From: Thermoflexales bacterium
Lineage (GTDB): Bacteria; Chloroflexota; Anaerolineae; J036; Brachytrichaceae
DNA length: 45,455 nt
Reading direction: 5' to 3'
Assembly: GCA_025057935.1 (NCBI GenBank)
Contig: JANWUW010000054.1
Span: forward strand, 1-45,455
Positions 1 through 8,169 of this stretch are shown here, in pieces (within the stretch, counting starts at the first letter, position 1; each line of letters begins with the position of its first letter). A program made the position numbers and the translations under genes. Below the pieces are notes generated by a model, which searched no databases, was not told the origin of the DNA, and saw only the letters and a list, made by a program, of their open reading frames with translations.

Positions 1-1314
1 GGCATTGTGATCGCTAACCTCGACACGGGGGTGTACTGGGCGCACAACCTGATCAAGCCTAACTACCGAGGTTGGAACGGCATCACGGCTAATCACGATT
101 ACCACTGGTTCGACGCAGCGCCGGAGGGCGCGCAACCGCCAGCGAGTGAGCCAGTGGACTTGACGGGACACGGCACGCATACCGTAGGCACCTCGAATGG
201 CGTGGGCGGGATCGGCGTCGCGCCGGAGGCGAAGTGGATTGCTTGCCGCAACATGGCGGGGACTGCTGGGATCGGCAGTGTGGCGCGTTACACGGCGTGC
301 TTTCAGTTTGCGCTGGCGCCGACCGATCGCAACGGCAACAATCCGAACCCAGACCTCGCTGCCGACATCACCAGTAACTCGTGGGCATGTGACCCGAACT
401 ACGGCGAGGAAGGATGCGATGTGCCCACCGCGCTGGTGACTGCGACGCAGGCGCTGCGCGCGGCTGGCATCATGGTGATCGCTGCGGCTGGCAACAGCGG
501 ACCAGGATGCAGCACTGTGAGCCTCGCGCCAGCGACGCTCGATCAAGCCTTCACTGTCGGCGCAACAAACAGCGCAGACGGCATCGCAGGCTTCAGCAGC
601 CGCGGGCCCTCAACGCTCACTGGGCGGCTCAAGCCTGATGTGGTCGCGCCCGGCGTAGGCGTGAACTCAGCATGGCACACGGGAGAGGACAGCCAGGCGC
701 TGTTGAGCGGCACGAGCATGGCGACGCCGCATGTTGCTGGGGTCGCCGCGCTAGTGTGGAGCGCAGCGCCATGGTTGCGCGGAAATGTTGAGGGCACAGA
801 GCAACTGCTGCGCGCCACTGCGCGCCCTCTCACCACAACAGCCCAGACGTGCGGCAGTGTGCCTGGCACGCAAGTGCCCAACAACACCTTCGGTTACGGC
901 TTGGTGGACGCGCGCAATGCCGTCAGCTACACACGCGTGTTGCACAGCGATGCGCCGCAGGTCGCGCTAGCCGGGACGCCCATCACTTACACCGTTGTGC
1001 TAACCAACGTTGCGCCTTTCGTCCGCAGCGCAGTGGTCACAGCAACGCTGCCGATGAGCGCGAGCCTAGTCTTCAGCGATCCGCCAGCGAGCGTGGTTGG
1101 TCAGTCCATCGTCTGGGCGTTTGCGACGCTTGCGCCAGGGGCAGTGGTGAGCATGACGTATGCAGTGCAACACGCGCAAAGCGGTTGGGTGAGCAACGCG
1201 CCGCTGTGGGTGCACTTCGCCGATCTCCCTGCGCCGGTGCCTGGACGCACCGCGCATACTTTCCTAGAGGCGCAGCGCTACTGGCTGCCTCTTGTGCGCG
1301 TGAGCGCGCCTTGA
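1..1314 (+). CDS. S8 family serine peptidase (subtilase), 5' truncated
   Basis: The reading frame is open from base 1, so the N-terminus (signal peptide and probable propeptide) lies outside the window. The subtilisin triad is visible: Asp in LDTGV at codon 8, His in GHGTHT near codon 57 and Ser in GTSMATPHVAG near codon 239. The oxyanion Asn is in AAAGNSG near codon 165. After the catalytic domain (to about codon 310) comes a DUF11-like beta-sandwich with the segment ITYTVVLTN, then a short tail ending in RYWLPLVRV. Four or more Cys in the catalytic domain suit an exported, disulfide-bonded enzyme. It is probably secreted and degrades external protein. The gene converges on the Rieske gene with a 9-base gap. 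Family assignment is firm; substrate is unknown. Confidence 0.95.
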   Translation, partial: GIVIANLDTGVYWAHNLIKPNYRGWNGITANHDYHWFDAAPEGAQPPASEPVDLTGHGTHTVGTSNGVGGIGVAPEAKWIACRNMAGTAGIGSVARYTACFQFALAPTDRNGNNPNPDLAADITSNSWACDPNYGEEGCDVPTALVTATQALRAAGIMVIAAAGNSGPGCSTVSLAPATLDQAFTVGATNSADGIAGFSSRGPSTLTGRLKPDVVAPGVGVNSAWHTGEDSQALLSGTSMATPHVAGVAALVWSAAPWLRGNVEGTEQLLRATARPLTTTAQTCGSVPGTQVPNNTFGYGLVDARNAVSYTRVLHSDAPQVALAGTPITYTVVLTNVAPFVRSAVVTATLPMSASLVFSDPPASVVGQSIVWAFATLAPGAVVSMTYAVQHAQSGWVSNAPLWVHFADLPAPVPGRTAHTFLEAQRYWLPLVRVSAP

Positions 1315-1323
1315 ATAATCGGC

Positions 1324-1644
1324 TCAGCTCACTGTTTCGGGGAGCCCCACCCAGATTTCGTTACCCTTGATGGTGACTGGGTAGATGGGTATCGGCGTGA
1401 CGGCGGGGAAGGTGGGCTTGCCTGTTTCAAGGTCAAACTTTGCGCCATGGCGCGGACACACCACGCATCGGTCTTCGATGTAGCCCTCGGAGAGCGGTCC
1501 GTCGTCATGCGTGCAAATGTCGCCGAATGCACGCACCTCGCCGTTAATGCGCGTCAGCGCAATGCGCGTTTCCTGAAGGATCAAAGGCAGGATCTCGCCC
1601 TCTTTCACGTCCTCGGTCTTCGCGGCAAACACAAACACGCTCAT
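1324..1644 (-). CDS. Rieske [2Fe-2S] ferredoxin-type protein
   Basis: This 106-residue protein has the two Rieske ligand motifs CTH (Cys44, His46) and CPRH (Cys63, His66), the latter followed by GAKFDLETGKP. That spacing is typical of small soluble Rieske ferredoxins such as NirD-like or dioxygenase-type ferredoxins, which carry one electron to an oxygenase or reductase. There is no membrane segment, so it is not a bc1-complex subunit. I chose the start at MSVFVF because the open frame upstream has no family similarity and a TATAAT hexamer lies 9 bases before this ATG. No oxygenase partner is adjacent, so its redox partner is unknown. It is divergent from the histidine kinase gene. Confidence 0.9.
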   Translation of the reverse strand: MSVFVFAAKTEDVKEGEILPLILQETRIALTRINGEVRAFGDICTHDDGPLSEGYIEDRCVVCPRHGAKFDLETGKPTFPAVTPIPIYPVTIKGNEIWVGLPETVS

Positions 1645-1653
1645 TGCTTGCGG

Positions 1654-1659
1654 ATTATA
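1654..1659 (-). promoter_or_regulatory. -10 element (TATAAT), probable leaderless start of the Rieske gene
   Basis: A perfect TATAAT on the minus strand lies 9 bases before the ATG at 1644. Transcription would begin within 1-3 bases of the start codon. No convincing -35 and no Shine-Dalgarno are present. Confidence 0.55.
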
Positions 1660-1695
1660 GGCATTTGGTGCGGGGCAAACTTGAGGCGAGGGTGA

Positions 1696-1701
1696 TAGCA
1701 T
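1696..1701 (+). promoter_or_regulatory. Possible -10 element (TAGCAT) of the histidine kinase gene
   Basis: TAGCAT lies 9 bases before the ATG at 1711, the same geometry as several other genes in the window. It matches the -10 consensus at four of six positions and has no clear -35. Confidence 0.35.
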
Positions 1702-1710
1702 AAAGCTGAG

Positions 1711-3270
1711 ATGTTGACAGATTACCGCGTGCGCCAGCGCGATTACCTGTTGCAGATCGCGCGCGCCCTCACCTCGCGCCTGAACCTCAATGAGGTGCTC
1801 GGCTTGATCTTGCGCCAGACCACCGACTTGTTGGCTAGCCACGCTGCGCTCATTGCGCTGGTTGACGAAGATGGGGTGTATCGCGTGCGCCAAGCCTACG
1901 GCATTGCAGAGCCGCTGCTGGAGCGCATCCGCGCCCTGCCGCCGTTGAAAGGCGACCTCAGGCGCGCCGTGCATGAGTTGGAACGGCAACTGGTTGAGCT
2001 TGCGTTTAATTTTGGTTTGGGTCGGTGGCAGGTGATCGCTATGCCGCTGGTGCTAGGGAAGGACGAGTTCCTTGGCGCAATTTACGCCTTCCGCAGGCGC
2101 GGGGCTGGCTTCGGCGCGGACGAATATCAGCTCTTGCGCAGCTTCGCCGACCAAGCGGCAATTGCGGTGAACAACGCTCGGCTGTATGAGCAGCTTGTGC
2201 AGGAAAAGCGCCGCCTCGATGCTATCCTCGAGTTCAGTGCAGACGGCATCGCCATTTTGGACAGCGCGCATTACATTCAGATGTTCAATCGCGCGCTCTC
2301 GCGCATGCTTGGCATCCACGCTGAACAGGCGCTGGGGAGGCGATTCGAAGAAATCGTCGTGCTGGTGAACAAGCGCAGCGGCATGACGCTCGCTGAGGCA
2401 GAAGCAGGGGGGTGGCCGCTCGTGAGCGACGCGCCCGCAGTGCGCGTGGAGGGTGATTTGCGGCGGGCGGACGGCAGCACGTTGAGCGTCGAAATGGCGT
2501 TCACTGCGCTGTTCAACGCGCGTGGTAGGCTGGTCAACATCATCGTCGCCGTCCATGATCTCACGCGCTTTCGTCTTGCAGAGGAGATGAAGGCGACGTT
2601 TATCGCCGCTGTTTCGCATGAGTTGAAGACCCCCGTCGCGCTGATCAAGGGCTATGCCAGCACCTTATTGCGCACCGATGCGCAGTGGAGCGAGCAAACG
2701 CTGCGCGAGAGCCTCAAGGTGATCGAGGAGGAGGCGGATCGCCTAAGCGAGCTGATCGAGAATCTGCTTGATGCCTCGCGTGCTCAAGCAGGGCGCTTCC
2801 GCATCGCGCCAGTGGAGCTTGATCTCGCTGAGTTGATCCCGCGGGTGGTGCAAAAATTTCAAACCCAATCGCCTTCGCATCAGTTTGCTGTGAGCCTTGC
2901 CTCTGACTTGCCGCTTGTATATGCTGACGAGGCGCGCATCACGCAAGTGCTAAGCAACCTCATCTCCAACGCTGTCAAGTATTCGCCGCCAGGCAGCAAA
3001 GTACAGGTGAGCGCGCGCGCAACGCCCACTGAGGTGATCATTAGCGTGAGCGACGAAGGGCTAGGCATTCCGCGAGAGGAGCAAGAGCGGATTTTCGAGC
3101 GTTTCTATCGCGGCGAAAATGCCACACGGCGTGGCACTCCAGGCACTGGGCTTGGTTTGTATCTTACGCGCATCATTGTCGAAGCACACGGCGGGCGAAT
3201 TTGGGTGGAAAGCGATGGAAAGAGCGGCTCTACGTTCCACGTAGCATTGCCGCGTATGGCAGCAGGCTGA
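1711..3270 (+). CDS. Cytoplasmic sensor histidine kinase (GAF-PAS-HisKA-HATPase)
   Basis: The 519-residue protein has no transmembrane segment. Domain order is a GAF domain (about 15-160), a PAS domain (about 168-285), a HisKA dimerisation domain with the phospho-acceptor His303 in AVSHELKTP, and a HATPase_c domain (about 405-515). The ATPase domain shows the N box (LSNLISNAVKYS), G1 box (SDEGLGIP, Asp448) and G2 box (GTGLGLYL). It should autophosphorylate in response to a soluble or redox signal sensed by GAF/PAS and pass phosphate to a response regulator. No response regulator gene is near, so it is an orphan kinase in this window. A TAGCAT hexamer 9 bases before the ATG suggests a short or absent leader. 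Confidence 0.93.
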   Translation: MLTDYRVRQRDYLLQIARALTSRLNLNEVLGLILRQTTDLLASHAALIALVDEDGVYRVRQAYGIAEPLLERIRALPPLKGDLRRAVHELERQLVELAFNFGLGRWQVIAMPLVLGKDEFLGAIYAFRRRGAGFGADEYQLLRSFADQAAIAVNNARLYEQLVQEKRRLDAILEFSADGIAILDSAHYIQMFNRALSRMLGIHAEQALGRRFEEIVVLVNKRSGMTLAEAEAGGWPLVSDAPAVRVEGDLRRADGSTLSVEMAFTALFNARGRLVNIIVAVHDLTRFRLAEEMKATFIAAVSHELKTPVALIKGYASTLLRTDAQWSEQTLRESLKVIEEEADRLSELIENLLDASRAQAGRFRIAPVELDLAELIPRVVQKFQTQSPSHQFAVSLASDLPLVYADEARITQVLSNLISNAVKYSPPGSKVQVSARATPTEVIISVSDEGLGIPREEQERIFERFYRGENATRRGTPGTGLGLYLTRIIVEAHGGRIWVESDGKSGSTFHVALPRMAAG

Positions 3271-3304
3271 GCATGAATGCGTGTGCACACACCTGTTTTT
3301 GAGG

Positions 3305-3333
3305 TTGCTAGAAATTGCGAATGGGAGTATGAT
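3305..3333 (+). promoter_or_regulatory. Sigma70-type promoter for the gene at 3373
   Basis: TTGCTA (3305-3310), a 17-base spacer and TATGAT (3328-3333) fit a housekeeping promoter. It gives a leader of about 33 bases that holds a GGAGG ribosome binding site at 3361-3365, 7 bases before the ATG. Confidence 0.55.
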
Positions 3334-3372
3334 GATCGCTGAAACAACATTCCTTTTGTTGGAGGATGTGCG

Positions 3373-3909
3373 ATGACAAGCACGATAGCTGACATGGTTG
3401 CCTTCGTTGAAAGGCTAGGGAAGGAAAACAAGATCAACCCAAGCCTCGCCGCTCAACTTGCGAGCTCAGTGCGCCGAGTTGCCGAGGTGGAGCCAAGCTG
3501 GGAGCAGATGGATGTGAAGCAGCTCAACGTTGACGCGCTGCTTCAGCGCTTTGCCCAAGAAAAAGCCTCGAGCTATGGCAAAACTAGCCTCGAGGAGTAT
3601 CAGCGGCGCTTTCGGCGCGTAGTGAACATGTATCTCGATTACCTCGCCAACCCAGAAGGTTGGCAGCCCGCCATCCGCCGTGGTCGCCCGCCAAAAAGCA
3701 AAACCGCCGTCACTGCGAAGAGAGGTCGCACGGCAGCCACAGCCGCGCCAGCTGCTTCAGCGCCCGCACCTGTTGGCGAAGTGCGCGTGGTCGAATACCC
3801 GTTCCCCCTGCGCGCCTCGCTCGTGATCAAGTTGAGCCTTCCTTCCGATCTGCGCAAGGCAGAAGTAGAACGCCTCAGCGCATTCTTGCGCACCTTGACG
3901 GTAGACTGA
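3373..3909 (+). CDS. Putative DNA-binding protein with AT-hooks (unknown function)
   Basis: I do not recognise a named family for this 178-residue protein. Residues 1-97 are helical and basic; the stretch around SLEEYQRRFRRVVNMYLDYL (72-91) looks like the SAM-like core-binding domain of tyrosine recombinases. A linker with AT-hook-like basic motifs follows, RRGRPPK at 102-108 and KRGR at 116-119, then an Ala/Pro-rich stretch. The C-terminus (142-175) is a compact module beginning YPFPLR and containing LSLPSDL and FLRTL; from memory, similar tails end other bacterial hypothetical proteins that have DNA-binding N-termini. No recombinase catalytic residues are present, so it is not an integrase. 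A GGAGG ribosome binding site supports the start. It ends in a strong hairpin. A chromatin-like or regulatory role is inference. Confidence 0.75.
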   Translation: MTSTIADMVAFVERLGKENKINPSLAAQLASSVRRVAEVEPSWEQMDVKQLNVDALLQRFAQEKASSYGKTSLEEYQRRFRRVVNMYLDYLANPEGWQPAIRRGRPPKSKTAVTAKRGRTAATAAPAASAPAPVGEVRVVEYPFPLRASLVIKLSLPSDLRKAEVERLSAFLRTLTVD

Positions 3910-3939
3910 GCGCTAAGCCTGATCGCGTCATTCGACCGG

Positions 3940-3967
3940 CATCGCCCGAGGGCAACCTCGGGCGATG
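3940..3967 (+). terminator. Hairpin terminator after the AT-hook gene
   Basis: Perfect 12-bp arms (CATCGCCCGAGG and its complement) enclose a GCAA tetraloop. They are followed by a short T-containing stretch (GCATTTCT). It lies between two convergent genes and may act on both. The T tract is weak. Confidence 0.6.
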
Positions 3968-3973
3968 GCATTT

Positions 3974-4894
3974 CTACGCTGGGCGTAAGCGCCCATTTTG
4001 AAGCATGGCGTTGCTCACAATACGCTTCTCAAATGGCTGCTCAGGATTCACCGAGCACACGTGCACCGTGACGTAGTTGCGGAGGGGGGTGGCGTTGATC
4101 TTCTTGATCAGCGTTTCTTCGACCTGAAAGATGCCTGCTGAGTTGCTCATCAGGACCTCGATCTCGACAGGGATGTTGGGAAGCGGACAGCGGCGGATGT
4201 TGACTTCTTCAATTGCGAGCGCAGAGACAGCGTGGATGTCCAGTTTTCCAAGGTCGAAGGGCATGCGCGCCCGACCTTTAGTCATGTCACAGCCATCTGC
4301 AACAGCGACCACTGCCCCCTCCATGAAGAGAGGCGGCGGCGCCATGTCGTGGCACTGTATGGCGGATAGGATGAAGTCTTTGATCAGCGTGCGCTGCTCG
4401 AGATCATCGTAGAGCTGGGCAAGCAGCTCATCGAGAATGGGCTGTGCCAAGATCACCCCCATCAGCTCATGCCCAACGCGGTGAGTGGCGTTGCCAATGT
4501 CGTGCAACATTACGCCGCACAGCACTACAAGGTGCGCGTCGTCGAGATCGCCAACGCCGGAGGTCACCACGTCAAACGGCGTGTGCGCCTCCGCCAACAG
4601 TTGCATGATTTGCATGGCATACGCCGCTGTGACGCGCGCGTGGATTGGACCATGATCGTTGTAGTTGAGTTTGCCAACCGTGGTGTAGTTGGAGAGATTC
4701 CAATGCGCGTCCACGCGCGGATCGTTGAGCAGTGCGTCATACAAGTAAGCGGTGCGTGGGAATGATTTGGTTAATTCGCGCACGGCAATGTCGGCGCGCA
4801 TCGCGAGCTCGCCGTAGTCATCGGGGAGCTGCGCGCGCAATTGGGCGCCGTTGGTGTTGTGGTTTGTGGGATGGGGAAGTCGAACGCGGCTCAT
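3974..4894 (-). CDS. HD-domain metal-dependent phosphohydrolase
   Basis: The 306-residue protein has the HD-superfamily metal site: His85 (GPIHARV), His131-Asp132 in MLHDIGNATHRVGH, further His residues at 138 and 142, and Asp200 in VADGCDMTKGR. HD proteins hydrolyse phosphate esters, often nucleotides or cyclic nucleotides; the substrate here cannot be told. Residues 225-306 form an extra C-terminal alpha/beta domain. I chose the ATG at 4894 because its ATGA overlaps the stop of the upstream Cys-rich gene, a classic coupled start. The longer frame upstream only reads through that gene in another frame. No transmembrane segments are seen, so it should be cytoplasmic. Confidence 0.85.
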   Translation of the reverse strand: MSRVRLPHPTNHNTNGAQLRAQLPDDYGELAMRADIAVRELTKSFPRTAYLYDALLNDPRVDAHWNLSNYTTVGKLNYNDHGPIHARVTAAYAMQIMQLLAEAHTPFDVVTSGVGDLDDAHLVVLCGVMLHDIGNATHRVGHELMGVILAQPILDELLAQLYDDLEQRTLIKDFILSAIQCHDMAPPPLFMEGAVVAVADGCDMTKGRARMPFDLGKLDIHAVSALAIEEVNIRRCPLPNIPVEIEVLMSNSAGIFQVEETLIKKINATPLRNYVTVHVCSVNPEQPFEKRIVSNAMLQNGRLRPA

Positions 4895-5220
4895 GGTTCT
4901 GGGTTGTTGTCTAGGAATTCCCGCACGGCGCGACGCGCCTCCTCGAGGCGTTTGAAAAGCTCTTCGTTGCTGCCGCGAAATCCCTGCAAGGTGCGCTGAG
5001 CGCAACGTGTGCAACCTAGGCTGGCGCGATAGCTGTCCAAGTCGCAGGTGAGGCAATTCCCCAAGCGGATCATCATCAGCGAAAACGCTAGCACCTCCTC
5101 GCTGGTCTCGGGCAGCTTCGCTAAGCGATCAATCAGCTCTTGCCACGCTCGCCCGGGTCGAGCATCGCGCAGCTCTGGGATCGAACGCGCCGGGAAAAGA
5201 ATTTCACTCTCGGGATACAT
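4891..5220 (-). CDS. Small cysteine-containing protein of unknown function
   Basis: This 109-residue protein starts at [10 protein letters not shown] and ends in the ATGA overlap with the HD hydrolase gene, so the two are probably made together. Its visible feature is a four-cysteine set, NCLTC followed after about 11 residues by GCTRC, which could bind zinc or an iron-sulfur cluster. The rest is helical, with a charged helix near the C-terminus ([17 protein letters not shown]). I know no family for it. It may regulate or scaffold the HD enzyme (inference from coupling). A TATGAT hexamer lies at 5263-5268 on the same strand, about 42 bases upstream, as a possible -10. Confidence 0.7.
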   Translation of the reverse strand: MYPESEILFPARSIPELRDARPGRAWQELIDRLAKLPETSEEVLAFSLMMIRLGNCLTCDLDSYRASLGCTRCAQRTLQGFRGSNEELFKRLEEARRAVREFLDNNPEP

Positions 5221-5342
5221 TGAAGGTGCAGCCCTTGCAGCGGGCAAACCGCACTACCGCACATCATACAACGCCTGCGCAGCGCCTGAAGCGCGGCTGT
5301 GATCGACGATCGCTGGTTGCGTGTTGGATAATCGCAGGGCGC

Positions 5343-6377
5343 ATGGCCAACGAGCTTCCCGATCGGCTGGTCTCCGGTCGTCATCGCCCCGAGGACGACA
5401 GCGTGCTGGATCGCGCGCTGCGCCCGCGCACGCTAGACGAGTTGATCGGTCAAGACCAAATCCGCGACAACTTGCGCTTGATGATCCAAGCCGCGCGCGC
5501 CCGCGGCGAGGCGCTTGATCACGTGCTGTTTTACGGGCCGCCCGGCTTGGGAAAAACCACCCTCTCGCACATCATCGGCAACGAGATGCAGTCCAATGTG
5601 CGCGTGACGAGTGGACCCGCCATCGAGCGCCCTGGCGACTTGGCAGCGATCCTCACCAACCTCCGCGCGCGCGATGTGCTCTTCATTGACGAGATTCACC
5701 GCCTCAACCGCGCCGTCGAAGAGATTCTTTATCCTGCCATGGAAGATTACGCGGTGGACATCGTGATCGGCAAGGGTCCGGCGGCGCGCAGCGTGCGCTT
5801 GAAGCTGCCGCCGATCACTGTAGTGGGCGCGACCACGCGCTTGGCGCTGATCAGCGCCCCCTTGCGCGCGCGCTTCGGCGCGGTGTTCCGCGTGGATTTC
5901 TACCCAGTTGAAGCGCTTGAGCAGATCATTGCGCGAGCGGCGCGCTTGCTGGAGACGCCGATCGATCCAGAGGCGTTGCACCTCATCGCACAGCGTGCGC
6001 GCGGCACGCCACGCGTGGCGCTGCGGTTGTTCAAACGCGCGCGTGACTACGCGCAAGTGAAGGGCGAGGGGCACATCACCGCGACCTTGGCGGATGAGGC
6101 GCTGGCGCTCCTCGGCATTGACGCGCTCGGCTTAGATGATCTCGACCGCCGCGTGTTGCGCGCCATCATCGAGAAGTTCGGAGGCGGTCCAGTGGGGTTA
6201 GAGACGCTCGCTGCCAGCGTGAGCGAAGAAAGCGACACGATCGCCGATGTAGTAGAGCCATACCTGCTACAACTGGGTTTCCTCGAGCGCACAGCTCGTG
6301 GGCGCAGCGCGACGCCGCGTGCGTATGCCCACTTGGGGATTCCCTACGTGCCGCCGGCGCAGCCTAACTTGTTGTGA
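5343..6377 (+). CDS. ruvB: Holliday junction branch migration ATPase RuvB
   Basis: The 344-residue protein is full length for RuvB. It shows Walker A GPPGLGKT (65-72), Walker B DEIH (116-119), the RuvB signature ending in [10 protein letters not shown], a sensor segment TVVGATTR, an arginine-finger region around APLRARFG, and a C-terminal winged helix ending near [13 protein letters not shown]. RuvB hexamers drive branch migration with RuvA. The start MANELPDR was chosen because RuvB similarity begins there and GATAAT lies 10 bases before it; the open frame upstream is unrelated sequence. ruvA and ruvC are not adjacent, and I see no LexA box in front of it, unlike ruvB in many SOS-regulated genomes. 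Confidence 0.97.
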   Translation: MANELPDRLVSGRHRPEDDSVLDRALRPRTLDELIGQDQIRDNLRLMIQAARARGEALDHVLFYGPPGLGKTTLSHIIGNEMQSNVRVTSGPAIERPGDLAAILTNLRARDVLFIDEIHRLNRAVEEILYPAMEDYAVDIVIGKGPAARSVRLKLPPITVVGATTRLALISAPLRARFGAVFRVDFYPVEALEQIIARAARLLETPIDPEALHLIAQRARGTPRVALRLFKRARDYAQVKGEGHITATLADEALALLGIDALGLDDLDRRVLRAIIEKFGGGPVGLETLAASVSEESDTIADVVEPYLLQLGFLERTARGRSATPRAYAHLGIPYVPPAQPNLL

Positions 6378-6398
6378 AGGAGGAGAGCGCAGGGCAGG

Positions 6399-6404
6399 TA
6401 TAGT
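6399..6404 (+). promoter_or_regulatory. -10 element (TATAGT), probable leaderless start of the esterase gene
   Basis: TATAGT lies 9 bases before the ATG at 6414. It matches the -10 consensus at five of six positions. There is no well-placed -35, and the purine-rich GAAGGAGGAGAG lies upstream of the -10, too far to serve as a ribosome site. Confidence 0.5.
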
Positions 6405-6413
6405 GAGCGAGCC

Positions 6414-7304
6414 ATGTCTCGAAATGGCGTTGTGCTCGATCTGCCAGAATCCGTGCGCGCTGCGCGTCGTCCCTTCGCATTCAACCCTGAGGCGCGCGAA
6501 GTGGGCGTGCTGTGTTTGCATGGCTTCACTGGCTCGCCGGCTGAGCTGAGGCCGCTCGGCGCCTTCCTTGCCGAGCATGGCTTTGCCGTAGAGGCACCGC
6601 TGTTGCCGCAGCACGGCGGAATGCCGCACGAGCTGAAAGGCGCACGGCGCAAGGCGTGGTTGGATGCGGCAGCGCGCGCCTTTGAAGTGCTGCAGCAGCG
6701 ATGCCGCGACGTGTTCATCGCTGGTCTCTCGATGGGCGGTTTGCTGGCGTTGCACTTTGCGGCGCAGCATGCGACGCCGAAGCTGCGCGGCTTGATCGTC
6801 ATGGCGGCGCCAGCGGCGATCAACGATCCGCGCGCCAAGTTTGTGGGCATTGCGCGCTTTTTCGTGCCATACCATTACCCTTTCAAAGGTATTAATTTCG
6901 ACGACCCGGCTGTGCGCGCTGAGATAGAGAAGCGTTTCGCTGCCTTTGGGCGCATTGACCTCGACGATCCGCAAACACGGCGCGCAATCGTGAACAGCGT
7001 GCGCATCCCCGTGGACGCCATTCACGAGCTAATCCAGCTCAATGCCGAGGTGATGCGCTTGTTGCCAGCAGTGCGCGCACCTGTGCTCTTCTTGCAAGGG
7101 CGGCGCGATCGCGTCATCCAGCCAGATAGCGCGGAAGTGCTCGCCGCGCGCGTCGGCTCGACCTATCGGCGCGTGATCTGGTATGAGAACAGCGCGCATG
7201 AGTTGCCGCTTGAGCCTGATGCGCCGCGCATGTTCGCCGACATCCTCGCCTTCATCCGCGAGCACTCCCTCGTTCAAGCGCCCGAACCCGCGCCGGCGAC
7301 ATGA
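6414..7304 (+). CDS. Alpha/beta hydrolase (carboxylesterase/monoglyceride lipase type)
   Basis: The 296-residue enzyme has the carboxylesterase Est30-type layout: LCLHGFTGSPAE at 33-44 (oxyanion region), nucleophile Ser106 in GLSMGG, acid Asp232 in GRRDRVI and His262 in NSAHELP. There is no signal peptide, so it acts in the cytoplasm on short acyl esters; the natural substrate is unknown. Its stop overlaps the start of the next gene as ATGA, so it is translated with the TIGR03943-type membrane protein. A TATAGT hexamer 9 bases before the start suggests leaderless transcription of the pair. Confidence 0.92.
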   Translation: MSRNGVVLDLPESVRAARRPFAFNPEAREVGVLCLHGFTGSPAELRPLGAFLAEHGFAVEAPLLPQHGGMPHELKGARRKAWLDAAARAFEVLQQRCRDVFIAGLSMGGLLALHFAAQHATPKLRGLIVMAAPAAINDPRAKFVGIARFFVPYHYPFKGINFDDPAVRAEIEKRFAAFGRIDLDDPQTRRAIVNSVRIPVDAIHELIQLNAEVMRLLPAVRAPVLFLQGRRDRVIQPDSAEVLAARVGSTYRRVIWYENSAHELPLEPDAPRMFADILAFIREHSLVQAPEPAPAT

Positions 7305-8080
7305 CGCGCGACGTGCAGCGCTTTCTGCGCATTCTCGTGTTGCTTAGCTTGGCAGCGATGATGTATGCCAAGCTAAGCGACGGCAGCTTGGCGTTCTACA
7401 TCAACCGGCGCTTTGCATGGCTCTCGTTGCTAGCGGTGGTCCTGCTGGTTCTGCTCGCGCTCTCCGCGACGTGGCAGTGGGTGTGGCAGCAGCGCCGCGG
7501 ACGCGCAATGCAGCGGGTAGCAGCTGAAGAAGAGGAGGTGGTATTGCTGCATCCACTGCAAAAGTTGGGTGAGCATCGTCTCTCTGTTGGGGCTTTGCTG
7601 CTGTTGCTGCTGCCTGCCGCAGCAGGCCTGCTCGTGCCGCCGCGCCCGCTCGGCGCAAGCGCAGTAGAGATGCGCGGCATTGGCGCCTTCGCGCCCGAGC
7701 GCCCTGCCTCCATCGCGCGCCTTGCAAGTGGCGAGCCGAGCAACATCCTTGATTGGCTGCGCGCTTTCGCGCGCGAGAGCGACCCAGCAGCATTCGCGGG
7801 TCGCGCGGTGGACGTGGTCGGTTTCGTGTACAAAGACCCGCGCGCAGCAAAGAATGAGTTTTGGGTCGCGCGCTTCATGGTGAGCTGCTGCGTCGCCGAC
7901 GCTGCAGCAGTGGGCTTGCTGGTGCGCAGTGATCAAGCGCCCAATCTGCCAGCGGACACGTGGGTGCGCGTAGTGGGGCGATTCGGCGTGGGCACTTTTG
8001 CCGGCGAGCGCGTGCCACTGATCCTCGCCGAGCGCGTGGAGCCCACCGCGCCGCCGGCGCAGCCTTACCTTTACCCCTGA
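7301..8080 (+). CDS. TIGR03943 (YcgQ-like) membrane protein
   Basis: The 259-residue protein has two N-terminal membrane helices (about 10-26 and 38-60), a third near 95-113, and a C-terminal soluble domain. That domain carries the family hallmark RFMVSCCVADAAAVG, with two adjacent Cys, and later GRFGVGTF. The family is usually encoded next to a DUF318-type permease (YcgR); such a partner is absent here. The Cys pair suggests a metal- or thiol-linked role at the membrane, but the function is not established. It is coupled to the esterase by an ATGA overlap and is followed by livK after about 90 bases. Confidence 0.85.
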   Translation: MTRDVQRFLRILVLLSLAAMMYAKLSDGSLAFYINRRFAWLSLLAVVLLVLLALSATWQWVWQQRRGRAMQRVAAEEEEVVLLHPLQKLGEHRLSVGALLLLLLPAAAGLLVPPRPLGASAVEMRGIGAFAPERPASIARLASGEPSNILDWLRAFARESDPAAFAGRAVDVVGFVYKDPRAAKNEFWVARFMVSCCVADAAAVGLLVRSDQAPNLPADTWVRVVGRFGVGTFAGERVPLILAERVEPTAPPAQPYLYP

Positions 8081-8094
8081 ATCCGCAGCGCACC

Positions 8095-8123
8095 TTCTCA
8101 CTGCTGCCAAACTCGGATAAAAT
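8095..8123 (+). promoter_or_regulatory. Probable promoter of the liv operon
   Basis: TTCTCA (8095-8100), 17 bases and TAAAAT (8118-8123) form a moderate sigma70 match. The leader of about 40 bases ends in a good ribosome site, GAGGAG, before the livK ATG. Confidence 0.45.
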
Positions 8124-8169
8124 CGCGGCACTCTCAGCCTGAATGCAGGTTGAACGAGGAGTGAGAACA

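Noticed and set aside
3373-3909. Tyrosine recombinase/integrase
   Set aside because: Only a core-binding-like N-terminal stretch is present; the R-H-R-Y catalytic residues and domain are missing.
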